Assembly (NCBI RefSeq): GCF_000002595.2
Contig: NC_057015.1
Span: 1,897,932 to 1,961,931 of the forward strand
DNA: 64,000 nucleotides
DNA from: Chlamydomonas reinhardtii
Lineage: Eukaryota > Chlorophyta > Chlorophyceae > Chlamydomonadales > Chlamydomonadaceae
Reading direction: 5' to 3'
A program made the position numbers and the translations under genes. The notes beneath the pieces are model-generated. The model did no database searches and was not told the origin of the DNA. It saw nothing but the letters and a program-made list of their open reading frames with translations. Below are positions 44,931 to 57,565 of this stretch, in pieces. How positions within the stretch are numbered: position 1 is the first letter of the stretch; the number at the start of each line of letters is the position of its first letter.

Positions 44931-47900
44931 CTACGCCTCCTGCGCTCTGGCCTCCTCGCCATCCTCGTCTGCCGCCTCCGCCTCCGCCTCCGCCGCCAGC
45001 CGTGCCGCAACCAGTTGCTCCATAACCGCGGGGCCCACGTTGCCGTAGCGAATGCCGTAGGCTGCGCACGGCAGGCACAGCAAGGGAGCCGGCACATGGG
45101 GCCATTGTTCAGGGGCACCTCAGCTTGACGGCACGGCTGCAACCCAGCTGCTTTGTGCCCACACATTTCAACACATCCGAGAACCCGCCTGGCGCCTTGC
45201 CCATTTGGCGCAGGAGCCAGCCCCGCTCCACCCGCACCCACCACCCCTGTACCCGCCTCGCCGCCACCTCACCTCGCACCAGGCTCGCCCGCGCTTGCCG
45301 GTACTCCTCATGCTGCGGGCCAAACCGCTCCAGCGACCGCATCACCAGCTCCGCCGCTAGGTACACGTGCGCGTCGCTGCCTGGCGTCACGCCCTCCACA
45401 ATACGGCAGCACTGCACCAGCGCCTCCGTCTCCACCACAGGCGCGCTGGCGGCGGCCCAGGAGGCTGTACGGCTCTTGCCGCCGCGCTGCAGCCACGGCT
45501 GCCGCCTGCTGTCCGCGCCGCGCCGATCATAGTCATCGTTGTCGTCATCTTCGTCGTCATCGCCCCGGTCCCTCTCCCGCTCCCTGTCCCGGTCCCTGTC
45601 GTTGCCGAGCAGCGCCTGCAGAGAGGCAGCGGGTAGGACAATGGGGTTCGCTTCATGCACGTACCGAGATTCAAGCCACGCCCCAGCACAGCATCCTGCC
45701 TCCGCCCCCGCACCCGCCCCCACCGCTGCACACGCCCCAGTTCCTCCCCCGCTTGCAACTAACGCCTCTGCCTGTGCTCCGCTAGTTTAGCTTGGTTTGG
45801 TGTAGTTTGGGCTGGTATTTACAACCCCCCCACCCCTCCTGGGTTGGGCGACGATTCCTTGGCTGTGGGACCTATCTTGTTGGGCTCGGGCACATACCCC
45901 CTCCCAAACAAAACAACAACACACACGCACACAGCTCCCGCACCCTCATGGCTTCCAGTGCTGTGGCCACCGCCAGCTCGTCCGCGCACAGGCTGATGAG
46001 GTCGTACAGGTCGTACACACACGCCTGCGCGCCGTGAGACGCACATGTCGACACAGCGGGCAGGGGGGATGCGGATTAGATTGATAATGATGATGAAGTG
46101 CGGGTGCTCGGCCATGGAACTCGCGCTGGGTTCATGCAGTTGTCAAAGGGTCCCCCGGGCGCCGTCATGCATGCACGGGCCCGCGTGCTCACGCTTCAAG
46201 CTTCAAGCTGATAAACATGCGGGAGAGTGTGGGTGGGTTGTGTCTTACCTGCAGCCACCGGCGGACCTTGGCGTTCACCTTGGGCTCCGCGCTCCGCATC
46301 GCCGCCTCCAGCTCAGCCTGTCACAGGTGTGCGCACCGTACATGTACTAGTCGTTCTTAGCCGGCGGAGGCAACTGCAGCCGCAAAACCTGCATCACACA
46401 GCCATAGGCACCAGTCACCTCGCTCCACCACGCTGTTCCTCGCACCTGCATGCCCACCAGCTGCTCCCTGGCGCCCGCCACCGCCACCGAGTCGCCCCGC
46501 TCAATCGCCGCATCCAGCTCCGGAGCCAGCCGCTGACACGCCTCGTACGTCCGCTCCACCAGCGCCGCCAGCGGCGTGCCGGTGTGGCGGGCCTCGGCGG
46601 CGCAGCGGCTGCAGCCGCACGTGAAGCCGTACTGGGAGCGCAGCTCGGCGCGGCGCACCGACAGCGGTGACGTCAGCAGCGAGCCCAGGAAGTTGAGGCT
46701 CACCTCGCCGCCTGTGGCGCGGCGCGGGAGAGGGCAGAAGAGGAAATGCGTCGTGGGCTTGCTTGAGAGAGCCGTGTTGCAGTTACTCTAATGCGGAAGC
46801 GTTTACCCGGGCTTGCAAACCTCTTCGCTGTGGTAACGCTGTATTGTAGCGTGAGGCGGGGTTGCGCACCCTTGGGGATTTCCGCCGCGGCACGGATGAG
46901 CAGCCTGTCGCCGATGGAGTAGGCGGTGGCGGTGGGCGCACACGAGTGCGCGGCAAAGGCCGCCTCCGGCCACAGCCCGATGTGGCCTCGGGGCGCCTCT
47001 CCGCGCAGCTCGCACAGGGCTAGGTCCTGTCGGGGCAAGAGGGCGGGGATGTGAGGGAGCAAGGGCCAAGCTTCGGCGCCGTGGTGGCTGCCTTCTTCCC
47101 ACGCACAGCCCTCACGCACGGCCCCGCTTACAAACACCTTAGTTTAGCCCTACTGCGGGCGCCCGCTTATTGGGCGCCCGCTCAAGCGCCCCTTGGCCTG
47201 CAACCACTGTCCCTTTTTGCGCCCCTCATCCCTACTTCTCAATAACGGAATGATGAGAACAGCCCCACCTGGAAGTCCTCGCCCATGCAGTTGAGGTTGA
47301 CCAGGCGGTACAGCTCCTCCGGACCAGACACCAACGGCAGCGAGCGCGCCGCCCCGCCGTCCGCCGCCGACTTGGCCACCATTTCCAAGAAAGCCCGCTT
47401 CACAGGACCACTGCCACCGCCGCCGCCAGTGCTCGAGGCCTTGCCTTGTGCGCCCTGTGCCTCAGGCGCTGCTGCGGCCTCGCCCGTGCTCCCAGCACTA
47501 CTTCCGTCGTCACTGCTGGCGGCGGCGCCGTGGCCGCGCCACAGCATGCCTAGCAGGCTCTGCTGCAGGTCCGTCAGCCCCTCAAACACGTTGTCCTCCG
47601 CATCCGCCACCACGGCCGTGATGCGGCCCGCCGCCGCCGCCGCCCCCGGCGTGCCCAGCATTAGGTCCGCCAGCTCCTCATTCTCAGGTGTGGTGCCTCG
47701 ATCGCAGTAGCACACCGCCAGCGGCAAAGACACCGCCAGCAGCTCTCCGGGCGCCACGGCGCGCGTGGTGCGCAACGTGACGCCGCGGCCGCTCGGCGCA
47801 GGAGCCTCCGAGGCACCTGCACCGGCACTGGCGCTGGTGCTGGCGCTCGGGGCGCTGCCACTGCCGCCCTTGGATTTGGGGCTACGGGGCGTGCGGGGCG

Positions 47901-49203
47901 CTACGGCCGCCGCTTCCACGGGCCCCAGGAACCAGGGCGGCAGGATGGGTGCCTTCATGGTGGCGATGTAGGTGTCGCGGAGGTCGCGGAGCACTGCGTC
48001 CGCGCCCGTCTTGACCGCGCTGGAGCCACCGCCTGCGTCGCCGGTGGGCGAGGCGTCAGCGGCAGCTGCGGAGGCGGCGCTGGCCGCGGCTACCGCCGCG
48101 GCGGCTGCGGCCGCCTGCTCGGCCTCTGTGGGCTGCAGCGTGAAGCCCAGGCCGCGCATGTTCTCCAGAAGCTGCTCTGGAGTCTGTTAGAAAGATAAAG
48201 ATTGGATTGTTATTCGGTAATCTGGACGTGTCACATGAGCAAGCCGTTGCGCAGGGCGGCTGACTTCATATCCGCGCCTGCCTCCGCCGCGCGCCCTACC
48301 TGTGGCTGGTCATCATCGTCATCATCGCCAGCGCCTTCCGGCCCCGCATCCTCGCCGTCCTCATCCTCATCCTCGTCGTCCTCCTCATCAATGTCGTCAA
48401 TGCCGCTGACCTCGGCCCAGAATCGGGAGCCATCCAGCGAGTCCGCCGCCGCGCCGCCGCGGCCAGTAGCTGCGCCGGCCGACTTTTCGGCGCTGTCGCT
48501 GCTTCCCGGCACGGCGCCGGCGGCAGCGGCTCCTGATTGCACCAGCGCCTGTGTCAGCGATAAAACGATGTCAGTAGTCTCGCCCATACGCGGATGCCAG
48601 GATTAGAGCATGGTGCCCGCCATCCTAAGCCGGCCGGTTCGGGAGATGGGTGACTCCCCTGTGCCGCGTCGTGGCTTGGCCCGGACCGCTGACATGTATG
48701 GAGCGTGCATGTGCGCCTACCTGGCGTGCAGCTAACGTGGCTGAGTCCACCTTGCCAATGACTGTAAAGCCCTCGTCAATGCCGTCATCATAGTCGTCAT
48801 CATCATCGCTGTCCTCCTCACTGTCGCTGTCCTCGTCAGCCCACCGCCGGCTGCCGCTGCCGCCGCGTAGCCCCCTGCCCCGGCCTCCGCCTCCGCGGCC
48901 CCGGCCACCACGTCCACCCCTGAAGCTGCTCCGGCCGCCGCGGGCGCCCATGGCACCGTCGCGGCGGCCGCTAGGCCCCTCCCGGAACGAAGACTCGGAG
49001 CCTTGCCCTGAGTCGCCACCGCTAGGGCCCCAGCTCGACGGGCCCCGGCTGCTCAGGCTTCCACCCCGGCCCCGGCTGCTGCCACCACGACCGGAGTCTA
49101 TGGCCGTCACCGCCACATGGATGCGCAATGCCACTTGCCCGTCGCGCGCGGCGCTATGGCATTGCCGGCGCGCATGCAAGCTGCGACAGGACCCCCTCAG
49201 CAT
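44931..49203 (-). CDS. SET-domain protein lysine methyltransferase candidate
   Basis: Nine exons: 48721-49203, 48300-48548, 47269-48183, 46870-47026, 46446-46711, 46249-46317, 45944-46024, 45273-45615 and 44931-45061 (TAG). Every phase agrees and gives 897 aa; an in-frame stop lies just upstream of the ATG. Layout: RGG-rich segment (about 37-120), Asp/Glu/Ser run, second acidic run in exon 2, then a split SET domain. SET start: GRGVTLRTTRAVAPGELLAVSLPL. SET core: GLWPEAAFAAHSCAPTATAYSIGDRLLIRAAAEI. Post-SET: YGFTCGCSRCAAE. This resembles SMYD-like and plant ASHR SET proteins that methylate histone or other lysines. The usual NHS before the active-site Cys is AHS, so activity is uncertain. The C-terminal third is helical and charged. 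Confidence 0.8.
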
Positions 49204-50212
49204 GGTTGCGGATACTTCAAATAGCTAGTATGATATAGTTAGATGCTCAGTTGATCATGCTGCTGGTAGACGTGCAGTGAGTTGCTGTCGAACTCGTGGT
49301 CCAGCTCGTGGTCCGAAAGGCGAAAGGCGGTCAGCACTGCGTGAGTGCGCCAAAGGCTTACATGTAACTCGCAATAAGATATGTGCGTGCAGAAGTCGAA
49401 GGCCCACACAAAATTGAAAATCCTGTGCACCATCGGCGGCGCCCCTTCACCTGCCGTGCCTCCGACACCTTTGTCTCCCCTCGCACACTCACAGCTCCTG
49501 GCGCCCCGCCCCCCGCCCCTTACGTTTCAATCGCGCCCGCATGTGATTTCGTCGGCGATCTATAGTTGCCCTGCGGCCCCTGCCTCACACCATTCAACCT
49601 CGGGCAAAGCCAGTGGGCCGCAGACCGTCAGAACCATCGTGGTCACGACGGAGCGAAAGGGAGCACCCCGAGGCAGCCTGGCACTTCCGGACAGTTCCGG
49701 ACTCGTGGCACCTGTGGCTGCAATGTTGCACTCTGCTCTACTTCCTACGACCTTCCATGCCGCTCATTGGATATGCGCCCACAGCACCAAAACTGGCGAA
49801 ATCACACAGCCTCGCGTCACTCAACATCTGCATCACACCTTTCTCGTTCCATTAGCACCCACGTTCGTCGCCACCTTGCCGGGCCCCATAAGTAGTCCAA
49901 GGGCGCAGGGTCTCCTACACAGAAGCGCAGGGTCTCCTACACAGTACACACTACCCGGTCTACCGCTGCACCAACATAATTGCACTGTACTCACACACAA
50001 AGGACATTAGCAAGTGGTGTCATGCGTGTCTGTAACAACGGGAAGAGGCCCTTCGAAGTTGCTCCAACGCTATGGCAACTGACATCGCCATTTGGGCATG
50101 CCTGTAACCCCTTTGTGCCATGTTGGTGCCATTGCCTACCTACGATGACGACAGAACCCGATGCTGTCCCACGTTAACGCTGCAAATGGCAGCAAATCCT
50201 GGAGAATTCGTA
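49204..50212. other. intergenic
   Basis: Upstream of the SET gene and downstream of the F-box gene. Holds TTACA at 49358-49362 (a distant candidate signal for the latter) and a 20-bp direct repeat GCGCAGGGTCTCCTACACAG at 49903-49922 and 49925-49944. No coding region supported. Confidence 0.5.
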
Positions 50213-53200
50213 TCACACGGCCTCAGCCCAGGGCTCGCACCGCGACTGAACTCTTAGAATAGGCCCGCTGCCCCCCGTGGAGACGGCGGAAGTGGAGGCG
50301 GCGGCGGCGGTCTGCTGCCACACCCGGAGCCCCGCCAGCGCTGCCTCCTCCTCCGCCGGGCCGCCGTGCAGGACCACGTCTACCTCCCGCAGCGACGGCG
50401 GCGCCCAGTCGGCCGCACTACCCACACTCCGCGCCGACCCGCTGCTGCCGCTGCTGCCGCCAGCACAGCGTCCATAGCTCAGCCCGACGAAGCCCTCAAG
50501 CCGGAGTCGCTGCAGGTTGCGTGGCGTCCAGGAGGCCAGCCGGAACACAGGTCCCGCCACCACCTCCTCACACACCAGCAATGCCCGCAGCGCCTGCAGC
50601 TGCCGCTGCCACAACAGGTGCATTGCCACCGGGTGGCAGGCCCGTACCAGGACCCCGCGCGCGCGCTGCAGCTCCGCCTCCGTCTCCGCCTCCGCCTGCT
50701 GCTCCCCAGCCGACACCCCTGCAGCTCCACTCATGGGCCGGAAGAGCCATGCGGCATCGCCGCTGTCCGCCTCTTCGCCAGTGAGCAGGGTCTTTGCCAT
50801 TGCCTGCCCAGGCATCAGATGCTGTCCTAGCACCCACAGCGGGACCGTTGGCGTCGCTGCCGCAGCCTCGCGTTGCGCCGCAGCCTCCGCCTCCTCCTCA
50901 GTCATCCCCTGTCCCACCAGCGCCTGCCGCCGTGTCTGGAGCCGACGGTCGCGCCAGTCAGCCTCATCTGTCAGAGCTTTTTGAACCTCGTACGTGTTAG
51001 GCAGCACGTGCATCAACTGCGCCAGCGTTGACAGCGGCTCGCGCACCGCCGCCACCGCGCGCTGCTGCAGCTGCTGCGGCACGAGCGGTGGCGACCGGGG
51101 CTGCGGCCGAGGCTGCGGCGCGTCATTGCTGCCATCGTTGTCATCACCATCGTGCAGGCGTGCGTCGCCCAGCTGCTCGACCTGCAGCTGCGCCGTCAGC
51201 AGCGCCGCCAGCCGGGGCTGCAGGTCCGGCCAGCGCACCACCACCTCCTTCACGTACACATACGCATGGAGCTCCAGCACACGCAGCCCCTGGAAGCAGC
51301 CGCCGCCGCGACCGGCTCCACCAGCCACCTTTTCCCCGCCAGCCACGCAGCTAGCCGCTGTGGACAGGGCGGCGCCGCCTGACGTGCCGGTGCGGCTGCC
51401 AGGGGCCAGTCCAGGTACCAGGGCGTCCATGCACTCGGGTGGCAGCGCCAGGCGCAGGGTGTGCAGCTGCGTGCAGGCTGTGCCCAGGCGCTGCAGCTCC
51501 CAGGACGCCAGGCCGGGCTGCGTGCCGGGCAGGCAGCGCAGTGACAGGCTCGTGAGCGAGGTCAGCTCTGTCAGCCTGTGTTAGGGAGCACAAGGGAAGG
51601 GAGTAGTGTTAACCTTGTGCGCATCATCAAGTAGACCAAAGCGCATGCGGGGCATCTGCGAGAGAAGAAGACGTGGGACATGAGGTCAAGGCTCTAAAGA
51701 GCGCTGCTTACAAGCCACATGCGCCACGTATGGCATACGTAAATGCCTGCCATCAACCACCTGGTCACACGTCCCCGAATGGAACTCAACCCACCTGTAC
51801 AGGTTGGAGGCGGCCCCGGTGGCGAAGCCAGCGTCCAGGCGCCGCAGCGCAGGCCCCAGGTCGCACAGCGCGTCAACCAGGCCCGGGCTTAGCTGCAGGC
51901 AGTGGGGCGCGTCTGCCGGAGCCAGGTCCAGGTACACACTGAGGCGCCGTGCGATGCTGCAGTCAACCGCTCCCCCATCGTCCTCCTCACCCTCCTCCAT
52001 GCCAATGCAATCAATTGCGCCAGTTGTGATGTGCTGGCTGAGGCTAGCAGGGTTGGTTACACGGCAGCCCCGGCCTGCGCCGGGGCACGGCCGGTTCGCC
52101 CGGTCGGATGCCCGCTGCTTCCGCCGCCGGCTTGCACCATTCGGACCGCCGCTGGCTCCAGCGGCGGCCTTGATGGCCTGTTGCCGTTGATCGGGCGCTA
52201 TCGCCTTCACAGATGTGCCGCTAAGTTGCTGGCTTGTGGGCGCATGCTGAGCCAGCAGCTCCTGTTCATAGCGCTCCCACGCAGCTACCGCCAGTGCCTT
52301 CACGCTCTGCAGCACCAAGATGAGCTGCAGAGTCGCCTCTGCGCGCGAGCCGCTGCCCATGGAGCCGAAGGTTATGTACAGGGCGCGAAGTTGCTGCAAG
52401 GCAGAGCCGCACATGCACATGCACATAAGGAGGAGGCAGTCGACGCGACAGCATCAACAAATACTGTTCATGCATTAATAACGACACAAAACGTCAGGAG
52501 GACGGACACATAGCTGTACCTCTAACCAGCCAAACGCGTTGCGTACCGCGTAGATGCCTACCTGTAGCTTGCACAGATTCCCCACAGCCAGTGTGTCCGC
52601 TGCTGCGTCCGGCCGACACAGGTCCAGGCTCAGCCGCGTCAGGCCGGATAGGTGCGCCAGGGAGGTCATGACAGCAGGCGACAGCAGCTCACCACTGATA
52701 CTCAGGCGGCGCAGGCTAGTGAGGCAGCACAGGTCCGTGTCATTGGGGTGTGCATCCTGCAGCAACGTTCCCACACGAAGCGTGCCAATGTCAAGAGTAT
52801 GAGAGAATGCCGTGTGCGTGCATGCAGCATGCGGTGCCTGCCGTCCCGTATGCACCGGAGCGCCGTTTCCGCAGCAGCCCCTTACTTGTCCAAGATGTCG
52901 AAACGTCGCGCCCGCCCCTACACCGGTTCCCCTCATGCCTTCCTAACACCCGCACCACAGCGCTGTCTCACCCGGGACCAAGAGTTGCTGCCGCGGCCGT
53001 TCAGCAGCTCCAGACTGGTGAGTCGTTCCAGTGTGGACAGGCCGTACAGACCCAGGGGCATGTGGGCGGCCATGGCTACGCCGCTAAGTGACAGCGAGCT
53101 CAGGTTGGTGAGACGGCCCAGGGCGCCCATGCACAGCTCGCAAAACTCGGAGGCCAGCGGCCGTGCCCCGGTGGGGCGGTAATCCATCAGAACCTGGTTG

Positions 53201-54180
53201 GTGGCCTCCTGGCGGCTGCGGCCGGTGCGCTCAATCCACTCAGCCACCAGCGTCGACTCGTCCGCATGAGACTCGTCCTGCAAGGAGGAAACAGGGAGGA
53301 GCGCGGCGTCGTGATGACATGCATGCAGACAACCGGCTTGCCAAGAATCATGCGGGTTCCGGCCGTTGTCACCCGACGGGGACTCCTACTCCTAGTGGTC
53401 CTATGACACAATGGCCGCCACGAGTACGGTGTCTCCATGCGTGTGTTGCAGCGGGGGCCACGGGCGCTCACCCAGCTGATGCGCAGGTGCCGGAGCTGCT
53501 CCCAGCGCGTGACTGCATGCACAGTGCGCAGCAGGGCATCCTGCTCCATGCACTTGTGGTACGCCACAAGGTGGAGTGACTCGACCTGTGGTGGAGGAAG
53601 GCGCAGAGAGACTGAGAGGGCAGCAGGCATGCATCAGCCAGCCAGTGAGTTTGGTCCTCCTTGATGCGCTTCAACATCAGAGCACATATCTTGCTGTGGG
53701 TCGCCGCGCAGGCGGCAACGCCCCTAGCTACGTGTGGCGGAAGTATCAGTAATTACGGTACGCACCATAGGCATAAGCCGACGAGCGCTGTCCAGCACCC
53801 GAATTGACCCCTCCAGCGCGCCCGCGCGCCGCGCGTCCCAGCAGCTGGCATCATCAGAACGGACCTCGACATGTCGCACACCTGCAACCAGGAGATTGCG
53901 GGTTGCAAGCTGTTGAGTTCAGGGTAATCGTCTACCTGCACAACTGGGAGCTATTACAAACAGGGCAGATCTGAATGTCAACCGAACACCTGAGTGCCGT
54001 ACCTGCTGAGAAGGCGGTTTGCCAGTGGCTGCAGACCAGTGAGCCCACCACGCGCTCCCGCAAGTCGAGGTGATGAGCAGCTAAGTACGTCAGTACGTCC
54101 ACGGACAAGCTGCCCCAACCCAGCTCTGGCTCGATAGGCGCATCATTCTCGTGCTGAGGAATGCGCGCCGCCTGCTTCTT
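50213..54180 (-). CDS. F-box and leucine-rich-repeat-like protein, 5' end unresolved
   Basis: Exons in phase: 54003-54180, 53766-53881, 53472-53585, 52972-53277, 52562-52756, 51795-52393 and 50213-51575 (TGA). They encode about 957 residues. The first exon reads ELGWGSLSVDVLTYLAAHHL, then DLRERVVGSLVCSHWQTAF, a good F-box pattern (Leu-x-x-Asp-Val-Leu and Val-Cys-x-x-Trp). Leu-rich repeats follow: LTSLRRLSISG, LSGLTRLSLDLC, LTNLSSLSLSGV, LERLTSLELLNG and LTSLTSLSLRCL. F-box proteins recruit substrates to SCF ubiquitin ligases, with the repeats as the substrate platform. The coding frame continues upstream without an ATG until a stop near 54292, so at least one 5' exon is missing from this model. 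The C-terminal 350 residues are Ala/Gln/Gly-rich with little repeat character. Confidence 0.7.
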
Positions 54181-55641
54181 CTGCGTGTGTGCAGGACCAC
54201 GCCAGTGGGGACTTTGATCCGCATGCCAATGCGCCTCAGAGTCACTGTGTTCATGGCACGCGGTGTCGGCCTGCCTCCTCCCAAGCTAGAACTTACCCGA
54301 ACGCCGCGGCGGCCTTTAGATGCACAGCGTTTGTTGCAGTAAGCGTTCACCTGGTTTGCAAATGCGGGATAAGCTTTACAGAAATGCGCCACACGGGCCC
54401 CGCGGACGGGGAACAGGGGGCCATAGTGGTGGACAGTCCCGCAGGACAGTGACGGGGAACTTACTTCAGTGGCCGCTTTTGCGTAGACAACACCACATCC
54501 ATTCAGCTCACAGGAGCAAGCTGAGCAGTGCATCCTGATCAGAATCGCAGGCACTGGGCTGTCGCGCCGTGGAAGTTGCAAAAGCTTGTCGACGAGCGAG
54601 CGTGTCTGTTGGCTAACCGAACACGAATTAAACGATAAACAAATTATTCTTACTATAATACGAATCGGTATGCTTGCATACTTATCGTGGCATGGTGATT
54701 GCTGTGAGGCCACTGGAGGCCTGGGGCCCAGCGCAGGTGCGAAGGCGCGCGGCCACAGCGTACCCGAGCCTACTGTCAGAACCTGGAGTCCTGGACCTCA
54801 GCTCCCTGCCTGCATGAAGCTCTCCTGCTGCATCTGCCTTCCGAGCATGGTATGTATCTCGCGGTTTGTTCTTATATCCCAGACCCCACTGTCCCGAACT
54901 GCTATTCCCAACATCCCCAAAACCCGACGCCCCCTTCCTCCTTCACGCCTGTGCAGGTTAGTCCAGGGCTTCATCTGAGCCATGCCATTACCCGTATGCA
55001 GAAGACAAGGCGCAACTGGCAGGGATGCATCCCTGCGCACAGCACCGCACGTACATCCTACATGTCAGAGCATGTCAACATGTACGCTGTTCCCTTTCAG
55101 CCTTGTGTTTGAAACATAGTGTCGCGATGGGTGCAAGCATCAGTTATCTAATTCCTGCCCTGGCGCCCGCAAGTTTGTGCAGGCCTTGCTCCGAACGGTT
55201 TTCCCCCTTTGCTGCCTCATCAAGCCTCCAGGCGCCTCCTCAGGAGTTCTTATCTTTGTCCATCCACAACTCGTGCCATATTAACCCGCGTTTGCGCATT
55301 AGCTTGCTCGGGCGCGAGCGACAGAAAGTCTGGCAGTTCCTTGCATTAAACACCTAGCATACCATCCAGCCTATGAGTACAAAGAGGAAACGCTCGGCCA
55401 CAAGCACGCGTTACAAGACAGGAGCGTGAACGGGTTCAGGCGCAAAAGCTCACCAAGCACTCCTTCATTTGTTGCAAGAATGAATTAATATGCACACGTG
55501 TTAATTATTTTGTTTAGCTGACTTTGGGGGCAGGGCGAGTTCAATGGGAACCATCGCAATGAGGGCGGGGCTCGCTCAATACCTCTCAGCAGCCCGCCTT
55601 GGCCCCTTCTCTTCACTCCGTGCTTTCAAGGCAGCTGAAAG
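54181..55641. other. region between F-box gene and RPS28
   Basis: Probably contains the missing 5' exon(s) of the F-box gene within 54181-54600, for example an ATG-led stretch at about 54509 followed by GTAAGT, but I could not build a phase-consistent model. 55100-55640 is the RPS28 upstream region. Nothing else is supported. Confidence 0.4.
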
Positions 55642-56495
55642 ATGGTGAGACTAGACGCAACTTGGGAGCTGGCTCTGCCGCCGGCAGCAGACATCAGACT
55701 TTTATTCTAGGCGGCAGCGCTATACCTGACTCGCTCGCTACCTTGCCATCGCTGTAGGACGCCCCGGCCAAGCTCGCTATTGTCATGAAGGTCATCGGCC
55801 GCACTGGCTCGCGTGGCCAGGTGCGTCGGCGCCGGTGGCGCGCAAGCGAAAGCGTGGCCGGCAGCTTCTATAAGCAATAGGAGGGAATGCAAAGAACTGA
55901 AATTTATGGCCTGCGGTGCACGGGGTCGAGTGGTGCCCGGAGCTGGCAATGCGCCCGTGGGAATCTTGCTTGAGCGCTGGTATTGGCTGTTTGGGTGCGC
56001 AGGTGACCCAGGTGCGCGTCAAGTTCCTGGACGACCAGAACCGCCTGATCATGCGCAACGTGAAGGGCCCCGTCCGCGAGGGTGAGCACGCGACTGCCCC
56101 GCGCTAGTATGGAGCTGCCCGGAGGGCAGAGCAGCTTCGGGGAGCCCTTTGCCAACTGGACGGAGAGGGGTGTCGACAGCGCAGGGGAAGGTTTAATGGC
56201 CCGGGCGCTGGGACGGGGTCTGGGCGCGGCACACACGAGCGGCTATGGGAAGGCCGTGCGCAGCGTGTCGTTCGCCGGTATTGGTTGCAGGGAAGCGCAG
56301 GGGGCATATGAGCACATGGGGTGCAGGAAACAACAAAGAGTTGCCTGCACATGCACGTTGTGCCAGGTGTCGCGAACGTTGCGCTGGCCGTATGGCTGGG
56401 ATGCTTCCCTGACTGCCTTTGCTCGCCCCACACCTGCTGCAGGCGACATCCTGACTCTGCTGGAGTCTGAGCGTGAGGCCCGCCGCCTGCGGTAA
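55642..56495 (+). CDS. RPS28: 40S ribosomal protein S28
   Basis: Four coding exons: 55642-55644 (the ATG alone), 55758-55820, 56003-56081 and 56443-56495 (TAA). They give 65 aa, the usual eS28 length. The protein reads [20 protein letters not shown], then [26 protein letters not shown] and [11 protein letters not shown], closely matching eS28 across eukaryotes. eS28 sits on the 40S head near the mRNA exit. The start is certain by homology, although the first coding exon contributes only the initiator Met before a GTGAGA donor. This splits initiation context from the coding sequence, a layout common for ribosomal-protein genes. Confidence 0.97.
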
Positions 56496-57565
56496 ATGCA
56501 GCAGCTTCAGAGGTTGCTGCCTTTTAGCAGGAGATAGAGTGTAACCGTGGCGTATAACACTTTGGACTCGCTGTCTCTCTGTCCGTCTCTGCCGTAAGCT
56601 GTACAGCAGCACTGGCCAGTACCTGCAGCATCAGCGAAGCTCTAGCTGCCTACAGTCAGGCAGCTTCTGCGAGCAGCTCAGGCAGGCAGTGCGCGATTCG
56701 CTCTGGCGCTTGTGTTCAGGAGCAGCAGTGGGAAATGATGCAGCTGTGGCTACACAGCAGCCAGGTACAATGTGGCGAGTGGGGTGTGGAGCGCCGAATC
56801 GGACGGGCATGGCTGGTGAGCGGATAGGCGTGGATCGGGTCATGGCTGTCGGGTTGCCCTTCGGGTAGTTGGCGTTGTGCGGGGGGGCGCGATCAGGCAA
56901 TGCACGGGCGTCAGCACGGCGTTGCCGGAGGCTTCAGGAGCTGCAGCTGGCGCTGCTGCGGGCGTGCGCCTCTTAAAGAGCGCCGCAGCTGTGGGCGCTG
57001 CTCACTGGAACAGCCGCGGGGGGGGGGGGCGCCGAGCGTGATGGGCCAGCGGTATGACGTGCAAAGCGGGTGCGCGGGCAAGCTATGTCGCACTTGACCG
57101 CATTGATGCTGGCCTCGTTGTGGGCATGGACATGATTTGGCAGTGCCGTCCATGCTCTTCGTTTGCTGCGCACTGTTGTCGGTTGCTTTTTAGGTGTTAG
57201 CCGTTTACTCTTAGTGCAAGGAGGGTTGAGGTCGTGAATGCACGGGGGCTTCGGTGTGTTGGGTGTGATGCAGGTCAGGATAGCGCTGGTCTGGCGAGTG
57301 GAGCGGGCGGAGGGGGAATGGGGGGCGGGTTCTGTCAGCAGCCAGCAGTTCTTGCGCAGCTATTTCATCTTTCACCTTGCAGTGAGAAAGCTCAGTTTGA
57401 TAACAGCTCAACAGAGAAGACCACAACAGCTCACGATTCATGCAAACGAGCTCGGTTGGAAAACGGTCCTCATCCGTGTCGCTCTCGCATGGACCAGGTT
57501 CAACCTCAAAAGACAGTCGAGTGGCACAACAATCACGTAGTCCTATAATTATCTGATCAAGCATA
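56496..57565. other. RPS28 3' flank and upstream region of PDZ-rubredoxin gene
   Basis: TGTAA at 56540-56544 is the likely RPS28 signal. A G-run occurs at 57018-57028. 57400-57565 is AT-richer and likely holds the next promoter and 5' UTR. No gene supported. Confidence 0.5.
56540..56544 (+). terminator. poly(A) signal TGTAA of RPS28
   Basis: 45 nt after the stop codon; a short 3' UTR is usual for ribosomal-protein genes. Confidence 0.65.

Noticed and set aside
48231-48587. Separate small acidic-protein gene starting at 48587
   Set aside because: The exon 48300-48548 joins in phase with both neighbours as part of the SET gene.
54586-55112. Plus-strand ORFs upstream of RPS28
   Set aside because: No recognisable domain, no splice-supported continuation, and low GC3 compared with genes here.
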